A stretch of 64,000 nt of DNA from Paenibacillus aquistagni (GTDB lineage Bacteria > Bacillota > Bacilli > Paenibacillales > Paenibacillaceae), in contig NZ_FXAZ01000008.1 of NCBI RefSeq assembly GCF_900177815.1, positions 1 to 64,000 on the forward strand, given 5' to 3'. Made by a program: the position numbers and the translations under genes. The first letter of the stretch is position 1. Each line of letters starts with the position of its first letter. Below the pieces are notes generated by a model. That model was not told the DNA's origin, searched no databases, and worked only from the letters and a program-made list of their open reading frames with translations. This document shows, in pieces, positions 34,289 through 43,329 of the stretch.

Positions 34289-35602
34289 ATGCCCTGCACC
34301 ATCCATCTAGGTTATGAGCATGATTATATCTTTCAAGGAGAGCTTGCAGCACGCATCCCTTATCACCGCATGTACGGCAAGCAATATTGTGTCCCGAGCC
34401 TTACTCTCTTTGCGAAGCAGGAAGTGCAAAGGGTTGCCGAAGCTGCGCAATGGGTCGACCGCATCTATTGGAAGGCGTTGCGATTCACCCAGCGTTACTT
34501 GCCGGATTCCTTCTTAGTCGAGCAGCTCGGCCTTCACCCGTCCATGATCGAAAGCGCGCGCCTTGAGGTGCCGTATCATGGGATATCAAGACAAGACTGG
34601 ATTCTGCATGAACAGGGCTTAAAAGTCATCGAAAACAACACGGATACCCCGACAGGGGTGCCCGAGACTGCCTATTTGTCCCAGGCCATGATTGAATCCT
34701 TCAGCTCTTATCAATCCGCCTCATCTGAGATGCGCACCCACATTAAGCAGGCCTTTTCGCTATTGATTGACTATTACAGGCAGCAGGGCTTAGACGGGCA
34801 TATCGCTTTTACATGCTATGACACTCATATTGAGGACTTGACCAACACGCTCTATCTCATGGAAGCCGTACAAGAGCTCGGTATAGACTGCTTCTTCGTG
34901 CCGCTTGATGCGCTTGAAATTATTCCTCAGGACAGCTTGTATTATCAGGGCAAAAGGATCTCGATCCTGTACCGGCTGTACCCGCTTGAGTACCTAGTCC
35001 ACGATCGAGACGAAGCTAGCGATCGGGCCATTGGCGAGGACTTGCTTCAGCTTGTTGCGCAAGGAAAGCTTGGGCTGATTAATCCGGCTCAGAGCATTAT
35101 TACTCAGAGCAAGGGCTTCATGGCACTGATCTGGTCGCTGTATGAGCATCATGAGGAAGCAAGCGCGATGTGCGGGTTCGATGTATTCGATGAGGAAGAG
35201 CTGCAGCAGCTTCCGATTTACTTTTTGCCTACCTATTATGAGCCTTCCGTGTTTCACCTTGCCAATAGCCTTTATGTACAAAAAAGCTACTGGGGGCGTG
35301 AAGGAAAGGGAACCACGCTGGTGAAGGGAGATGGCACCCTTCTGTCGAACGAACAGGAATGGGAGGACCTATCGGAGGAAGCAGCAGACATTCGAGATTA
35401 TTACGAGAATCAACCGAAGATATTCCAGCAGCATCACCCGTTGACGGAGCTTGAGATTCTCACCGAAGAAGGCAGCTATGTAGGATCTTTGCTGCTTGGC
35501 GCTTATGTAATTGGCGGCCGATATGCGGGACTCTTGCCTCGAATCGGCGAGAAGATAACCGGAGATATGGCGTACTACTGTCCAGCCGCTGTGGAGATCT
35601 AA
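34289..35602 (+). CDS. Glutathionylspermidine-synthase-like ATP-grasp enzyme (YjfC/YgiC family)
   Basis: A 437-residue ATP-grasp C-N ligase. Family marks are IENNTDTPTGVPETAYL (near 115-131, counterpart of the N-A-D-T-P-T-G stretch), QSKGFMALIW, FLPTYYEP and YWGREGKGTTLV (near 334), which corresponds to the ATP-binding loop. The amidase (CHAP) half of true GspS is missing, as in YjfC/YgiC. Such enzymes are predicted to join an amine or peptide to a carboxylate using ATP; the real substrates are not established. A GGGGGG ribosome site stands 9 bases upstream, and the ATG is 6 bases after the lipoprotein stop. The Gly-Gly tail of that lipoprotein is one conceivable substrate (inference). Confidence 0.85.
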   Translation: MPCTIHLGYEHDYIFQGELAARIPYHRMYGKQYCVPSLTLFAKQEVQRVAEAAQWVDRIYWKALRFTQRYLPDSFLVEQLGLHPSMIESARLEVPYHGISRQDWILHEQGLKVIENNTDTPTGVPETAYLSQAMIESFSSYQSASSEMRTHIKQAFSLLIDYYRQQGLDGHIAFTCYDTHIEDLTNTLYLMEAVQELGIDCFFVPLDALEIIPQDSLYYQGKRISILYRLYPLEYLVHDRDEASDRAIGEDLLQLVAQGKLGLINPAQSIITQSKGFMALIWSLYEHHEEASAMCGFDVFDEEELQQLPIYFLPTYYEPSVFHLANSLYVQKSYWGREGKGTTLVKGDGTLLSNEQEWEDLSEEAADIRDYYENQPKIFQQHHPLTELEILTEEGSYVGSLLLGAYVIGGRYAGLLPRIGEKITGDMAYYCPAAVEI

Positions 35603-35705
35603 CCCGAACACTGTACTTTCCAAAAAAGAGCTTATAGAAGACTGCCCAGAACTTTGATAAAAGACCTGATGAACATGCTGAATCTATCCTATTAGGGAGG
35701 AATAT

Positions 35706-36113
35706 ATGGTGAAAGATTTTGGATTCGATCTATTGAATGTGGGGATAGGCATCCTCATTCTACTCGTTATTCTAGGTATCGGCGCCTTCGTCTTTAGCAG
35801 GCTGACACGCTTTCAGGATGGCGAGGAGATCGCGAATGGCAACGAAGCCGCAGGAATGTATATGGGGAGCAAACTGCTAGGGCTTTGCATTATTGTAGCC
35901 ATGGTCTCCTTCAGCTCTCACTCCTGGACTGCCATGCTGCTCTGGTCGGCTGTAGGCATTCTACTCCTATGCCTCGTCTACTTGCTATTTGATTGGGTTA
36001 CACCAAAAATCAAAGTATGCGAAGAGATTAAGCGCGGCAATATGGCCGTCGCTCAGCTGCTCCGCTCGCTTATTATTGGAGTATCGGTTGTTATTGGTAC
36101 TTTTCTAATGTAA
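35706..36113 (+). CDS. DUF350 membrane protein (YjfL-like)
   Basis: A 135-residue membrane protein with four hydrophobic helices (about 9-32, 52-70, 78-98, 113-134) and a short charged loop FQDGEEIANGNEAAGM between helices 1 and 2. The N-E-A-A/x-G stretch and the internal two-fold pattern (ANGNEAAG; KRGNMAVA) are typical of DUF350 proteins. GGGAGG lies 6 bases before the ATG. It follows the ATP-grasp gene by 103 bases, and a strong terminator comes after it, so it closes the operon. No molecular role is established for DUF350; its repeated company with YjfC-type ligases suggests a shared membrane task. Confidence 0.85.
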   Translation: MVKDFGFDLLNVGIGILILLVILGIGAFVFSRLTRFQDGEEIANGNEAAGMYMGSKLLGLCIIVAMVSFSSHSWTAMLLWSAVGILLLCLVYLLFDWVTPKIKVCEEIKRGNMAVAQLLRSLIIGVSVVIGTFLM

Positions 36114-36171
36114 CCCAATTCACTGACAATAACAGGTATGTAATTATATACAATCTATCATCGTGATCGGT

Positions 36172-36208
36172 AAGGCCCTCTTATGCTTGTACGTCAGAGG
36201 GCCTTTTT
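36172..36208 (+). terminator. Terminator of the K+ channel operon
   Basis: AAGGCCCTC and GAGGGCCTT form a perfect stem with a 16-base loop, followed by five T on the plus strand. It lies 59 bases after the DUF350 stop. Confidence 0.88.
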
Positions 36209-36667
36209 GTGCGCGATTGCCTCCCAGTATTTCCAAGCTCTTTTATCCACCACTATACCGCTACCTTTTTCAACAAATGAAGTATTAATAAAAGGCAGCT
36301 TGATCACTGGCTGAAACATGACGATATTGATACAAGTCTGTTACTCGGTTGATACGCTTCTGCTACTATCCAACTTTAGAATAGAAATATCCCAAATGTT
36401 GATAACCAATAGTAAGCCTTGTGATCACATGACAACAGGTAACGATATAGTTGAATTCGTCCCATCTCATGATCGAAGTGGGGCTATTTGTCATGAAACT
36501 TAGAAAACTCATGCTACGCGGTAAGATCAAGTATGAAAGGATTTCTGCAGCTATGACACGACATCTTAGACACCAGCCATTAATCAAGTTCTTCTTCAAG
36601 ACCTATGGGTATACATTTATATGGAAAATGATATCCCATCACCACGGCCAAAGAGGAGGCCTTTGTC
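36209..36667. other. Gene-poor gap before the acyltransferase gene
   Basis: About 460 bases with no recognisable gene. An open frame at 36490-36675 (starting MKLRKLML) overlaps the acyltransferase start by 8 bases, but it has no clear ribosome site and no known family. I see no confident promoter or repeat. Confidence 0.4.
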
Positions 36668-38737
36668 ATGCCTGAGCCCCATGATGCCAAACCCCGTTAC
36701 ATAACTGGTCTTGACGGCTTGCGAGCGATAGCCCTGCTGGCGGTTATCGCTTATCACTTAAATCTTAGCTTTGCTTCAGGCGGCTTTCTTGGGGTAGAGA
36801 TCTTCTTTGTTCTCTCTGGCTACTTGGTCACCCACCTCCTGCTTATTCAGCGGGAACAACGAACGAGCATTCATCTGAAGAACTTCTGGATGAGGCGTCT
36901 AAGAAGACTGCTTCCCGCCCTCCTGCTGATGCTTATTGGAACAATCGTGTATATGACATTCACAGCAGGAGATCGGATTGCCACCTTTCGCGGTGATGTC
37001 ATCTCAGCGCTCTTCTACGCCAACAACTGGTACTTGCTGTTCCATCACGTGTCGTACTTCGAGAGTTTTGCCAACCCATCGCCATTTCTGCATCTTTGGT
37101 CGCTTGCTGTAGAAGGACAATTTTATGTTCTATGGCCGCTTCTCGTCATGCTGGGGCTTCGCTTCACGCCAAAGCGCTGGCAGTTTGCCGCTTGGACATT
37201 CGGACTCGCCGTTATCTCGGCTTTGCTTATGGCGTGGCTGTACGACCCCGCTGCAGATCCAAGCCGTGTCTACTATGGCACAGATACACGCGTATTTGCA
37301 CTATTGATCGGTGCCTTAATTGCCATTATTCAACCGCAGCGTACGTCATCTAGTACTCCACCGCGCTTTAAGCTCGGCATTCATCTTGTAGGAATGGTTG
37401 GACTTTTGATCCTATGCTATTTGATGGGGACAATAGATGAATACAGCGAGTTTTTGTATCGAGGAGGATTCGTGCTGCTCTCTATCGGTACTGCCATGCT
37501 TATTGTTGCAATTGTACAGCCCGGAAGCTTCTTCAACCGCATGCTGAGCTTCAAGCCGCTGCAGTGGATCGGACTTCGCTCCTATGGAATCTATCTTTGG
37601 CATTACCCGATCATTGTGCTGACAACACCGCTTGTAAACACCGATGGCTTCAGCTGGATAAGAGCACTCCTGCAAGTCGCGGCAAGCCTGCTCCTTGCCG
37701 AGCTGTCTTGGCGGTATATTGAGACTCCGATTCGAAAGGGGCAGCTTTCAGGCTTCTTCAAGCCGATAACAAAGCTCAAATGGGACGCTCGTCGTCTCAC
37801 CTTGCAGCAGTGGATGAGTGTCGGCTGCACAGCGCTTGTCATCTCCATCTTCTGTTATGGCATGATTGCAAACAAGCCGCTTGCTTCAGCTCATCATACG
37901 TCTCTATTGGAAGGAACCGCAGATCCTAAGCAGTCTGCTGAATCAACGGCAGATCAAAATCTTCCTGCTTCTCGGCAGCATCCTGATCTGGATTCCAGTT
38001 CTTCTTCCAGTTCCGAACAAGGAACAAGCGAGGGGCAGGAGGGCGCATCTACGGGACAGGATTATGCTTCCCCTGTCAGCACGCTTCCTTCAGCAAAGCC
38101 ACAGCCTCCGAACCCATCTGGCGGAAAGTCAGAGGCTGCTTCGCAAGCTCAAGAAGGAGGGTCCGTGAACAAGGAGGCGAATAAGGAAGGCCGTGCGCAG
38201 CCTGATAGCGCTGGCGAGGATGCCGATGAAGCAGCCACGGCTTCATCTTCCTTAAAGGGACCTTCCGGATGGAACATCACCGCAGTAGGCGACTCTGTCA
38301 TGCTCGATACGAGTCCCTATCTAGAGAAGCTGCTCCCCGGCATCACCGTTGATGCTGAGATCGGCAGGCAGATGTCTTCTGCTCGCGAAGTTCTGCAAGA
38401 TTATAAAGAGAGCGGCAAGCTTGGCAATGGCGTCATCATCGCACTCGGAACGAATGGCGCGTTCAATTCCAAGCAGTTTCGCGCGATGCTCGATGCGCTT
38501 GGCGAGCGCGAGATCATTCTCGTCAATACACGTGTGCCGCGCAATTGGGAGGATCGTGTAAACGATACTTTGGATGAGATCGCTGAGGAGAAGTCCAACG
38601 TAACCTTGGTGGATTGGTATGCCGCAAGCGCGAATCACGATTCCTATTTCTCGCCTGACGGGGTGCACCTTGAAGCAGAAGGTGCGAAGGCCTATGCGGA
38701 GCTTGTTGCAGGCTGCATCAAGAGTTTATCCTCCTAA
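36668..38737 (+). CDS. Acyltransferase-3/SGNH fusion, OatA-like peptidoglycan O-acetyltransferase
   Basis: A 689-residue membrane protein. The acyltransferase-3 part (about 1-405, ten helices) begins ITGLDGLRAIALLAVIAYH, with the family R and H, and includes FFVLSGYLVT and LHLWSLAVEGQFYVLWP. A disordered Ser/Gln/Glu/Pro-rich linker (about 415-530) leads to an extracellular SGNH esterase-like domain with GDSVM (Ser near 542), ALGTNG (Asn) and SPDGVHL (Asp/His near 665). OatA uses this layout to acetylate MurNAc and protect peptidoglycan from lysozyme. GAGGAGG lies 8 bases before the ATG. Related enzymes modify other wall polymers, so the acceptor is not certain. Confidence 0.85.
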   Translation: MPEPHDAKPRYITGLDGLRAIALLAVIAYHLNLSFASGGFLGVEIFFVLSGYLVTHLLLIQREQRTSIHLKNFWMRRLRRLLPALLLMLIGTIVYMTFTAGDRIATFRGDVISALFYANNWYLLFHHVSYFESFANPSPFLHLWSLAVEGQFYVLWPLLVMLGLRFTPKRWQFAAWTFGLAVISALLMAWLYDPAADPSRVYYGTDTRVFALLIGALIAIIQPQRTSSSTPPRFKLGIHLVGMVGLLILCYLMGTIDEYSEFLYRGGFVLLSIGTAMLIVAIVQPGSFFNRMLSFKPLQWIGLRSYGIYLWHYPIIVLTTPLVNTDGFSWIRALLQVAASLLLAELSWRYIETPIRKGQLSGFFKPITKLKWDARRLTLQQWMSVGCTALVISIFCYGMIANKPLASAHHTSLLEGTADPKQSAESTADQNLPASRQHPDLDSSSSSSSEQGTSEGQEGASTGQDYASPVSTLPSAKPQPPNPSGGKSEAASQAQEGGSVNKEANKEGRAQPDSAGEDADEAATASSSLKGPSGWNITAVGDSVMLDTSPYLEKLLPGITVDAEIGRQMSSAREVLQDYKESGKLGNGVIIALGTNGAFNSKQFRAMLDALGEREIILVNTRVPRNWEDRVNDTLDEIAEEKSNVTLVDWYAASANHDSYFSPDGVHLEAEGAKAYAELVAGCIKSLSS

Positions 38738-38832
38738 ATACAGCTGGGCATAGTATAATAGATCAAGAGACAGGCTTTTCGCTTAAGCCTGATTATAGAT
38801 TCATTACGCGAACAAAGGGTGATCCAGCACGA

Positions 38833-39045
38833 ATGTTTATTCTTGAGAACATGGAGACGAAGATCGAATTGTACGAAGCCTACGATCTGAAGACCTTGGA
38901 ACGCAAGATCGAAGAGCAAATGGAAAACAACAAAGCGCTTCTGCTTGACGTCTACCACATTCAGCATCAGGTCACGTTCGATCCAAATCGCAACAAAATG
39001 CTCTATACCGCTGTTGTTCATTACAAAGGAAAAAGCAGCCGCTAG
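38833..39045 (+). CDS. Small Cse60-like protein
   Basis: A 70-residue soluble protein of the pattern TKIELYEAYDLKTLERKIEEQM, a short core, then MLYTAVVHYKGK. This beta-alpha-beta outline resembles the small sporulation protein Cse60 of Bacillus, where an N-terminal strand and acidic helix are followed by a terminal strand ending in an aromatic-Lys stretch. The match is by memory and weak. AGGGTGAT stands about 9 bases before the ATG. It lies 95 bases after the acyltransferase gene and before a strong terminator, so it may be read with it. If Cse60-like, sigma-E control would be expected, but no such promoter was identified. Confidence 0.6.
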   Translation: MFILENMETKIELYEAYDLKTLERKIEEQMENNKALLLDVYHIQHQVTFDPNRNKMLYTAVVHYKGKSSR

Positions 39046-39098
39046 TCTGCAGCACATCTTATAGCCTAGCCACCTCAGCGTATCGCTATAGCATGTAT

Positions 39099-39146
39099 AA
39101 AGGAGTCTGCACGGCCTTGTTGACAAGCCGTGCAAACTCCTTTTTT
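39099..39146 (+). terminator. Terminator after the Cse60-like gene
   Basis: AAAGGAGT and ACTCCTTT with inner TGCACGGC/GCCGTGCA form a long stem, and six T close it. It faces the antiporter gene end at 39185. Confidence 0.85.
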
Positions 39147-39184
39147 GTGCAGTATGACATCATTGCTTCGCAGGCCTAGTGCGC

Positions 39185-41209
39185 TTAGATCTCGCCGCGC
39201 CCAAGCATATAGGACTCCCGGTAGCTGATGTAGAAGCGCAGCTTATTGGCCAGCTTGCGCGTGATCTGGCCTTGCTCGAAGCGAGTCTGTATAGCGTCTC
39301 GTTCCGCTTGGAGTCCAAGGTGGCGCAGCTCCTTGAGCTGCTGCTCCCAATCCTCATCCAATGGACGCTCCATCCCTAATCGAGCCTGCATGGAATCCGT
39401 GACGGAGCTGTAAAGGGTGATAAGCTGATCCACCGCCTGTGCATTATCCTGCGTCCGCTCCTGCTTCAGGTGCATGATCGCTTCCTGCACGGTTGTAAGC
39501 TTCAAGCGAAGCACCTCCTGATTCGCCTCGCTCATCGCTTCAGTCATCCCTGTTCGGTTGCGCTTGACGAATCGGTTCCACACCTCTTTTTTCACGACAT
39601 TCCACATATAGCTGCGGTCGCTAAGCACCGATTCACTCTGGTTTAAGATGTTGAGCAGCTGATTCGCGGTATGTTCTTCTACCGCTTCTTCAGCCAGCAG
39701 TCTCTTTACCGCTTGGCGTTCGGTCTCAAGCGCCAGCTTTCTAAGCTCAATCATCTGCTTGCGAAGCTGCTTTTTGCTTCCTAAGCGATAGGGCTCTCTA
39801 GACAGCTGCCTTATGGATTGGCGATATTCACGGATGATGACACCTACCGCAAGGGCATTGTCTGGCGTCTTCGCTTCATGAAGCGCATGTATAGCTGCGC
39901 GCATGCCTAAGATTTGCGTGACTTTCTCAAGCTTCTCCTCCTGCTGCTCCTTGCTGCTGTCAGACTTCTTCGTGATAAGCGGAAGCACGACGCTTGCCAC
40001 AATAAGCGACAGCAAGATGACTCCCGCAGCTAAGAAGATGATTAGATCCCGCTCAGGAAATGCTTCGCCGTTCGCTAAGAAAAACGGAATCGAGAAGGCA
40101 CCGGCCAACGTCACCGCTCCTCGGACGCCAGATACTGTCGTTATGAGCACATAGCGTGCGGAAGGCAGCTGATCTTGTTCATTTGCAGGTAGAATCCATC
40201 GTGAATACAGATAAACCCAAGCATACCGCAGCACGAAGAGCAGCAGGTAAATGACCCCGATAAGGGTAAAAACTCGCTTGTTGCTGTACAGTGGATCCGT
40301 AAAAATTGTCCCAATCGCATCCGGAAGCTGAAGCCCCAATAGGACAAAGACGAGACCGTTCAGCACAAACAGCAGGATCGACCAAGTGCTGGAGGAGACG
40401 ATATGGAGCTTCACCAAGCTCTTCTCGGTTCGTTCCTCTTGAATAGCATGAACCAACCCGCCTGATACTGCTGCTAGAATGCCCGACACCCCGATATTCT
40501 CCGCAACCATATAGATCATAAACGGCGTTAGAATCTGAATAATGACATGAATAGTCACATCTTCCATGCCGAAGCGGCGCAGCATCACCTGCGTCCAGCT
40601 GATAGCCTGCGCGACAACAATCCCTGCAAGCAGACCGCCCACCGCAACCAGCACGAAGCTTACACTCGCTTGTGCAAGCGAGAATACGCCGGTAACCGCC
40701 GCCGCAATCGCAAACTTAAAGGCAACGAGACCTGAGGCGTCATTCATCAGCGATTCACCTTCTAACAGCCTCATCAAGCTTTTGGGCATTTGCACCCTCT
40801 TAGCCATTGCACTGACGGCAACCGCATCCGTCGGCGACAAGATGGCGGCCAGTCCAAAGGCGGCGGCAAGCGGAATCGTCGGAACAAGCCGATGAATGGC
40901 GTATCCCACCACGACAACAACGATAAAGACTAGGCCTACGGCAAGCAGCAGGATCGGACCCTTGAGCCGCCACAGCTCCTTGCGCGGATAATGCTTCCCA
41001 TCGTTATACAGCAGGGGAGCAATGAATAATAGAAAGAACAGCTCATGATCGAGCGGCATATGTATTCCCGTCGGAATCAGCGCAACAAGTGCACCGAGCG
41101 CGATCTGGACAAGCGGGATAGGAATTGCTGGAACAAAGCGATTGATGACTTGTGAGACGCCAAGCAAGGCGATCATCAGCAGCGCGGCTTCTAATACCTC
41201 CACAGGCAT
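39185..41209 (-). CDS. Na+/H+ antiporter, CPA1 (NhaP/YvgP-like)
   Basis: A 674-residue monovalent cation:proton antiporter of the inner membrane. The first 400 or so residues hold about twelve helices with the CPA1 marks APLLYNDGKHYPRKELWRL, GLAAILSPTDAVAV, LEGESLMNDASGLV (the conserved ND pair) and SGVRGAVTLAGA. A cytoplasmic helical tail of about 260 residues, rich in Arg, Glu and Gln, follows; such tails are regulatory in relatives. The start is uncertain: the ATG at 41209 is only 3 bases after AAGGAGG, while the GTG at 41203 has better spacing. It probably helps in alkaline pH and Na+ tolerance; K+ transport is also possible. Confidence 0.87.
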   Translation of the reverse strand: MPVEVLEAALLMIALLGVSQVINRFVPAIPIPLVQIALGALVALIPTGIHMPLDHELFFLLFIAPLLYNDGKHYPRKELWRLKGPILLLAVGLVFIVVVVVGYAIHRLVPTIPLAAAFGLAAILSPTDAVAVSAMAKRVQMPKSLMRLLEGESLMNDASGLVAFKFAIAAAVTGVFSLAQASVSFVLVAVGGLLAGIVVAQAISWTQVMLRRFGMEDVTIHVIIQILTPFMIYMVAENIGVSGILAAVSGGLVHAIQEERTEKSLVKLHIVSSSTWSILLFVLNGLVFVLLGLQLPDAIGTIFTDPLYSNKRVFTLIGVIYLLLFVLRYAWVYLYSRWILPANEQDQLPSARYVLITTVSGVRGAVTLAGAFSIPFFLANGEAFPERDLIIFLAAGVILLSLIVASVVLPLITKKSDSSKEQQEEKLEKVTQILGMRAAIHALHEAKTPDNALAVGVIIREYRQSIRQLSREPYRLGSKKQLRKQMIELRKLALETERQAVKRLLAEEAVEEHTANQLLNILNQSESVLSDRSYMWNVVKKEVWNRFVKRNRTGMTEAMSEANQEVLRLKLTTVQEAIMHLKQERTQDNAQAVDQLITLYSSVTDSMQARLGMERPLDEDWEQQLKELRHLGLQAERDAIQTRFEQGQITRKLANKLRFYISYRESYMLGRGEI

Positions 41210-41305
41210 CCTCCTCCTTCTGCAATAAAGTAATGATATAAATATACCCTATTTTTGAGTATTTGATCATGTGCTGGATTTTGATTAGATGCGGAATGTT
41301 GGAAG

Positions 41306-41361
41306 AAAAAAGACAAGAAGGCGGCTCCCTTCTTTATAAAGACAGGGAGCCGCGCCTTCTT
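41306..41361 (-). terminator. Terminator after the MATE gene
   Basis: On the minus strand GAAGGCGCGGCTCCC pairs with GGGAGCCGCCTTC (one bulge), and TTGTCTTTTTT follows. It separates the MATE gene from the antiporter gene, so these are not one operon. Confidence 0.82.
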
Positions 41362-41437
41362 GCCTGCATGAATCTTATTATCGCACGGATCATAATAGAT
41401 AGCTCCTGAATAGCTTGCATGCCATGCAGAAGAACGT

Positions 41438-42928
41438 CTATCCGACAAGCCGCGTAATTTTTTTCTTTTTCCATACCAATCGATAGTAGCCGTACTGCAA
41501 GATCAGATTCACGATAAAGGCAGCGGGATACCCAATCCATACGCCTTCGATGCCAAGCGAAGTATGCTTCGAGAGATAGTAAGCTACTGGAACTTCTACG
41601 AGCCAGATGGAGAAGATGCTGAACAGCATCGGCCACAGGACTGTACCGCTCGCACGCATCACAGCTCCGACGATCTGTGCCTGACCGAAGATCAAATAGC
41701 TCCAGAGTGTAATCATAACAAGGCTGTGCGCAATGTTGATCGTGCTCTCATTCGTAAGGAACCATGAGAGGATATCTCTAGAGAATACATATACCAGCAG
41801 GATAAATATACCGCCAATAATAAGATTGAGCACAGCTCCGGCGCGAAGCACCTGCTTCAGCCGATCCATCTGATTCGCACCAATTGCTTGCGCAGCGAAG
41901 ATGGAGACAGCGATACCCAAGCTTACGGCAGGCATCTGCACGTAGCTGACAACCTGATTCACCGCTCCATATGCAGCAGTCGAATCTGAGCCAAATACAT
42001 TTACAAAGGAAATCACCGCAATCTCCGACAAGGAGATCAAAATCATGTTCACGCTCGCAGGTATGCCAAGTCGAAGCAAGAGCTTCAAGATCTGTCCATC
42101 CATGCGAAGATGACGCCTTACTGATGCATCAAAGCGCAGCGGATGCTTCTTCACCTTCAGGTACACCAGCATGACAACAACGGTGATGACAACAGAGACA
42201 AGACCTGCATAAGCAGCGCCATACAGCCCAAGCTTCGGCAGTCCAATCCAGCCGAAGATAAGAAACGGAAGCAGCGCAACATTGAGCACCGTGTATACAA
42301 TCAAAAAGAAAAACGGCGTCTTGGAGTCCCCGATTCCCCGGATAAATGTCGTATAGACGTTAAAGATGAACATGATTGGCATGGATGAGAACAGAATGCG
42401 AGCATAATGCGCGCTCATATCCAGAACATTCTCTGGTGTTCCCATAAGACGTAAAATATCAGTGGCATAGATGACGCCAACAATCGCAAGCACGATTCCG
42501 AGAATAAAGCTGAAGGTTAAGGTTGTTCCGATAATGGCCTTCATACGCTCTTCATTGCGCGCACCAAAGGCCTGACCTATTAGAATGGAACTGCCTGACC
42601 CGACGCCGATTGAAAACGAAATAAGCAAAAAGAACAACGGGAAGAAGGCCGATATCGCTGCTAGTGCGTCTTCGCCTACCCATCTTCCTACCATAATGCT
42701 GCCGATCAGTTGACCGATGGATTGAAGGGAGTTGCTCAAAATTAAGGGGATCAGGAATATCAGCATTGCCTTCCACGTCTGGCTGTGCTGCATGCCTCCG
42801 TGCTTAGCCTTATTATGCTCTGAAATAGATGCGGCCTGATCTTCAGTCTCTTGAAGCGATTGATTCGCTTGCTCTTCAAACCCGCTCATTGCGCGGGACT
42901 TGGCTTGGGATTGTTCGGGGGGATTCAC
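41438..42928 (-). CDS. MATE-family multidrug exporter
   Basis: A 496-residue exporter with twelve helices after a polar N-terminal extension of about 50 residues, rich in Gln, Glu and Ser and unusual in length. Family stretches include IPLILSNSLQSIGQLIGSIMVGRWVG, SSILIGQAFGA, LPFLIFGWIGLPKLGLYGAAYAG and AIGANQ. It uses an Na+ or H+ gradient to expel cationic compounds or metabolites. The GTG at 42928 is the start, with AAGGAG 8 bases upstream. An AT-rich promoter lies just before it. It is monocistronic. Confidence 0.87.
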   Translation of the reverse strand: MNPPEQSQAKSRAMSGFEEQANQSLQETEDQAASISEHNKAKHGGMQHSQTWKAMLIFLIPLILSNSLQSIGQLIGSIMVGRWVGEDALAAISAFFPLFFLLISFSIGVGSGSSILIGQAFGARNEERMKAIIGTTLTFSFILGIVLAIVGVIYATDILRLMGTPENVLDMSAHYARILFSSMPIMFIFNVYTTFIRGIGDSKTPFFFLIVYTVLNVALLPFLIFGWIGLPKLGLYGAAYAGLVSVVITVVVMLVYLKVKKHPLRFDASVRRHLRMDGQILKLLLRLGIPASVNMILISLSEIAVISFVNVFGSDSTAAYGAVNQVVSYVQMPAVSLGIAVSIFAAQAIGANQMDRLKQVLRAGAVLNLIIGGIFILLVYVFSRDILSWFLTNESTINIAHSLVMITLWSYLIFGQAQIVGAVMRASGTVLWPMLFSIFSIWLVEVPVAYYLSKHTSLGIEGVWIGYPAAFIVNLILQYGYYRLVWKKKKITRLVG

Positions 42929-42989
42929 ATTAACAACTCCTTATCTCTGAAAACAAACAAAATACAAAATCGTTTATTTATGTATAGAT

Positions 42990-43017
42990 ATTATATAATT
43001 AATCTAATAATTATCAA
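42990..43017 (-). promoter_or_regulatory. Promoter of the MATE gene
   Basis: On the minus strand TTGATA (43012-43017) and TATAAT (42990-42995) are 16 bases apart within a very AT-rich stretch. The rest of the 400-base gap to cueP is AT-rich and holds only the cueP terminator. Confidence 0.5.
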
Positions 43018-43241
43018 TGGAAAAATTAATTCTAGCTTTGTGTTCCTCTCCTTCAAAATCATTCATCACGCATTAGCTGTGGATTACAGCGCAGATATGA
43101 ATATAGGGTCATAGCCCTCATTTATCTTACCATTTCTACCCTCATATGAAAACATACATTCGCATTTAATTGTAAAAATGATGTAAATTGTTCAGTGAAC
43201 TCGCAGCATTGGCTCATCATCTATCTGTACAGCAAACAAAC

Positions 43242-43273
43242 AGCCCATACCTGTTAGATATAAGGTATGGGCT
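43242..43273 (-). terminator. Terminator after cueP
   Basis: AGCCCATACCT and AGGTATGGGCT form a perfect 11-base stem with a 10-base loop. The minus strand continues TGTTTGTTTGC, a broken T tract, 57 bases past the cueP stop. Confidence 0.7.
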
Positions 43274-43329
43274 AAGCGTTGTTATTTAATTGCAAGCTTT
43301 AATCTTGGATCATCATTAATCGTTAATGA

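Noticed and set aside
36490-36675. Small frame MKLRKLML before the acyltransferase gene
   Set aside because: No clear ribosome site, no known family, and it overlaps the well-supported start at 36668.
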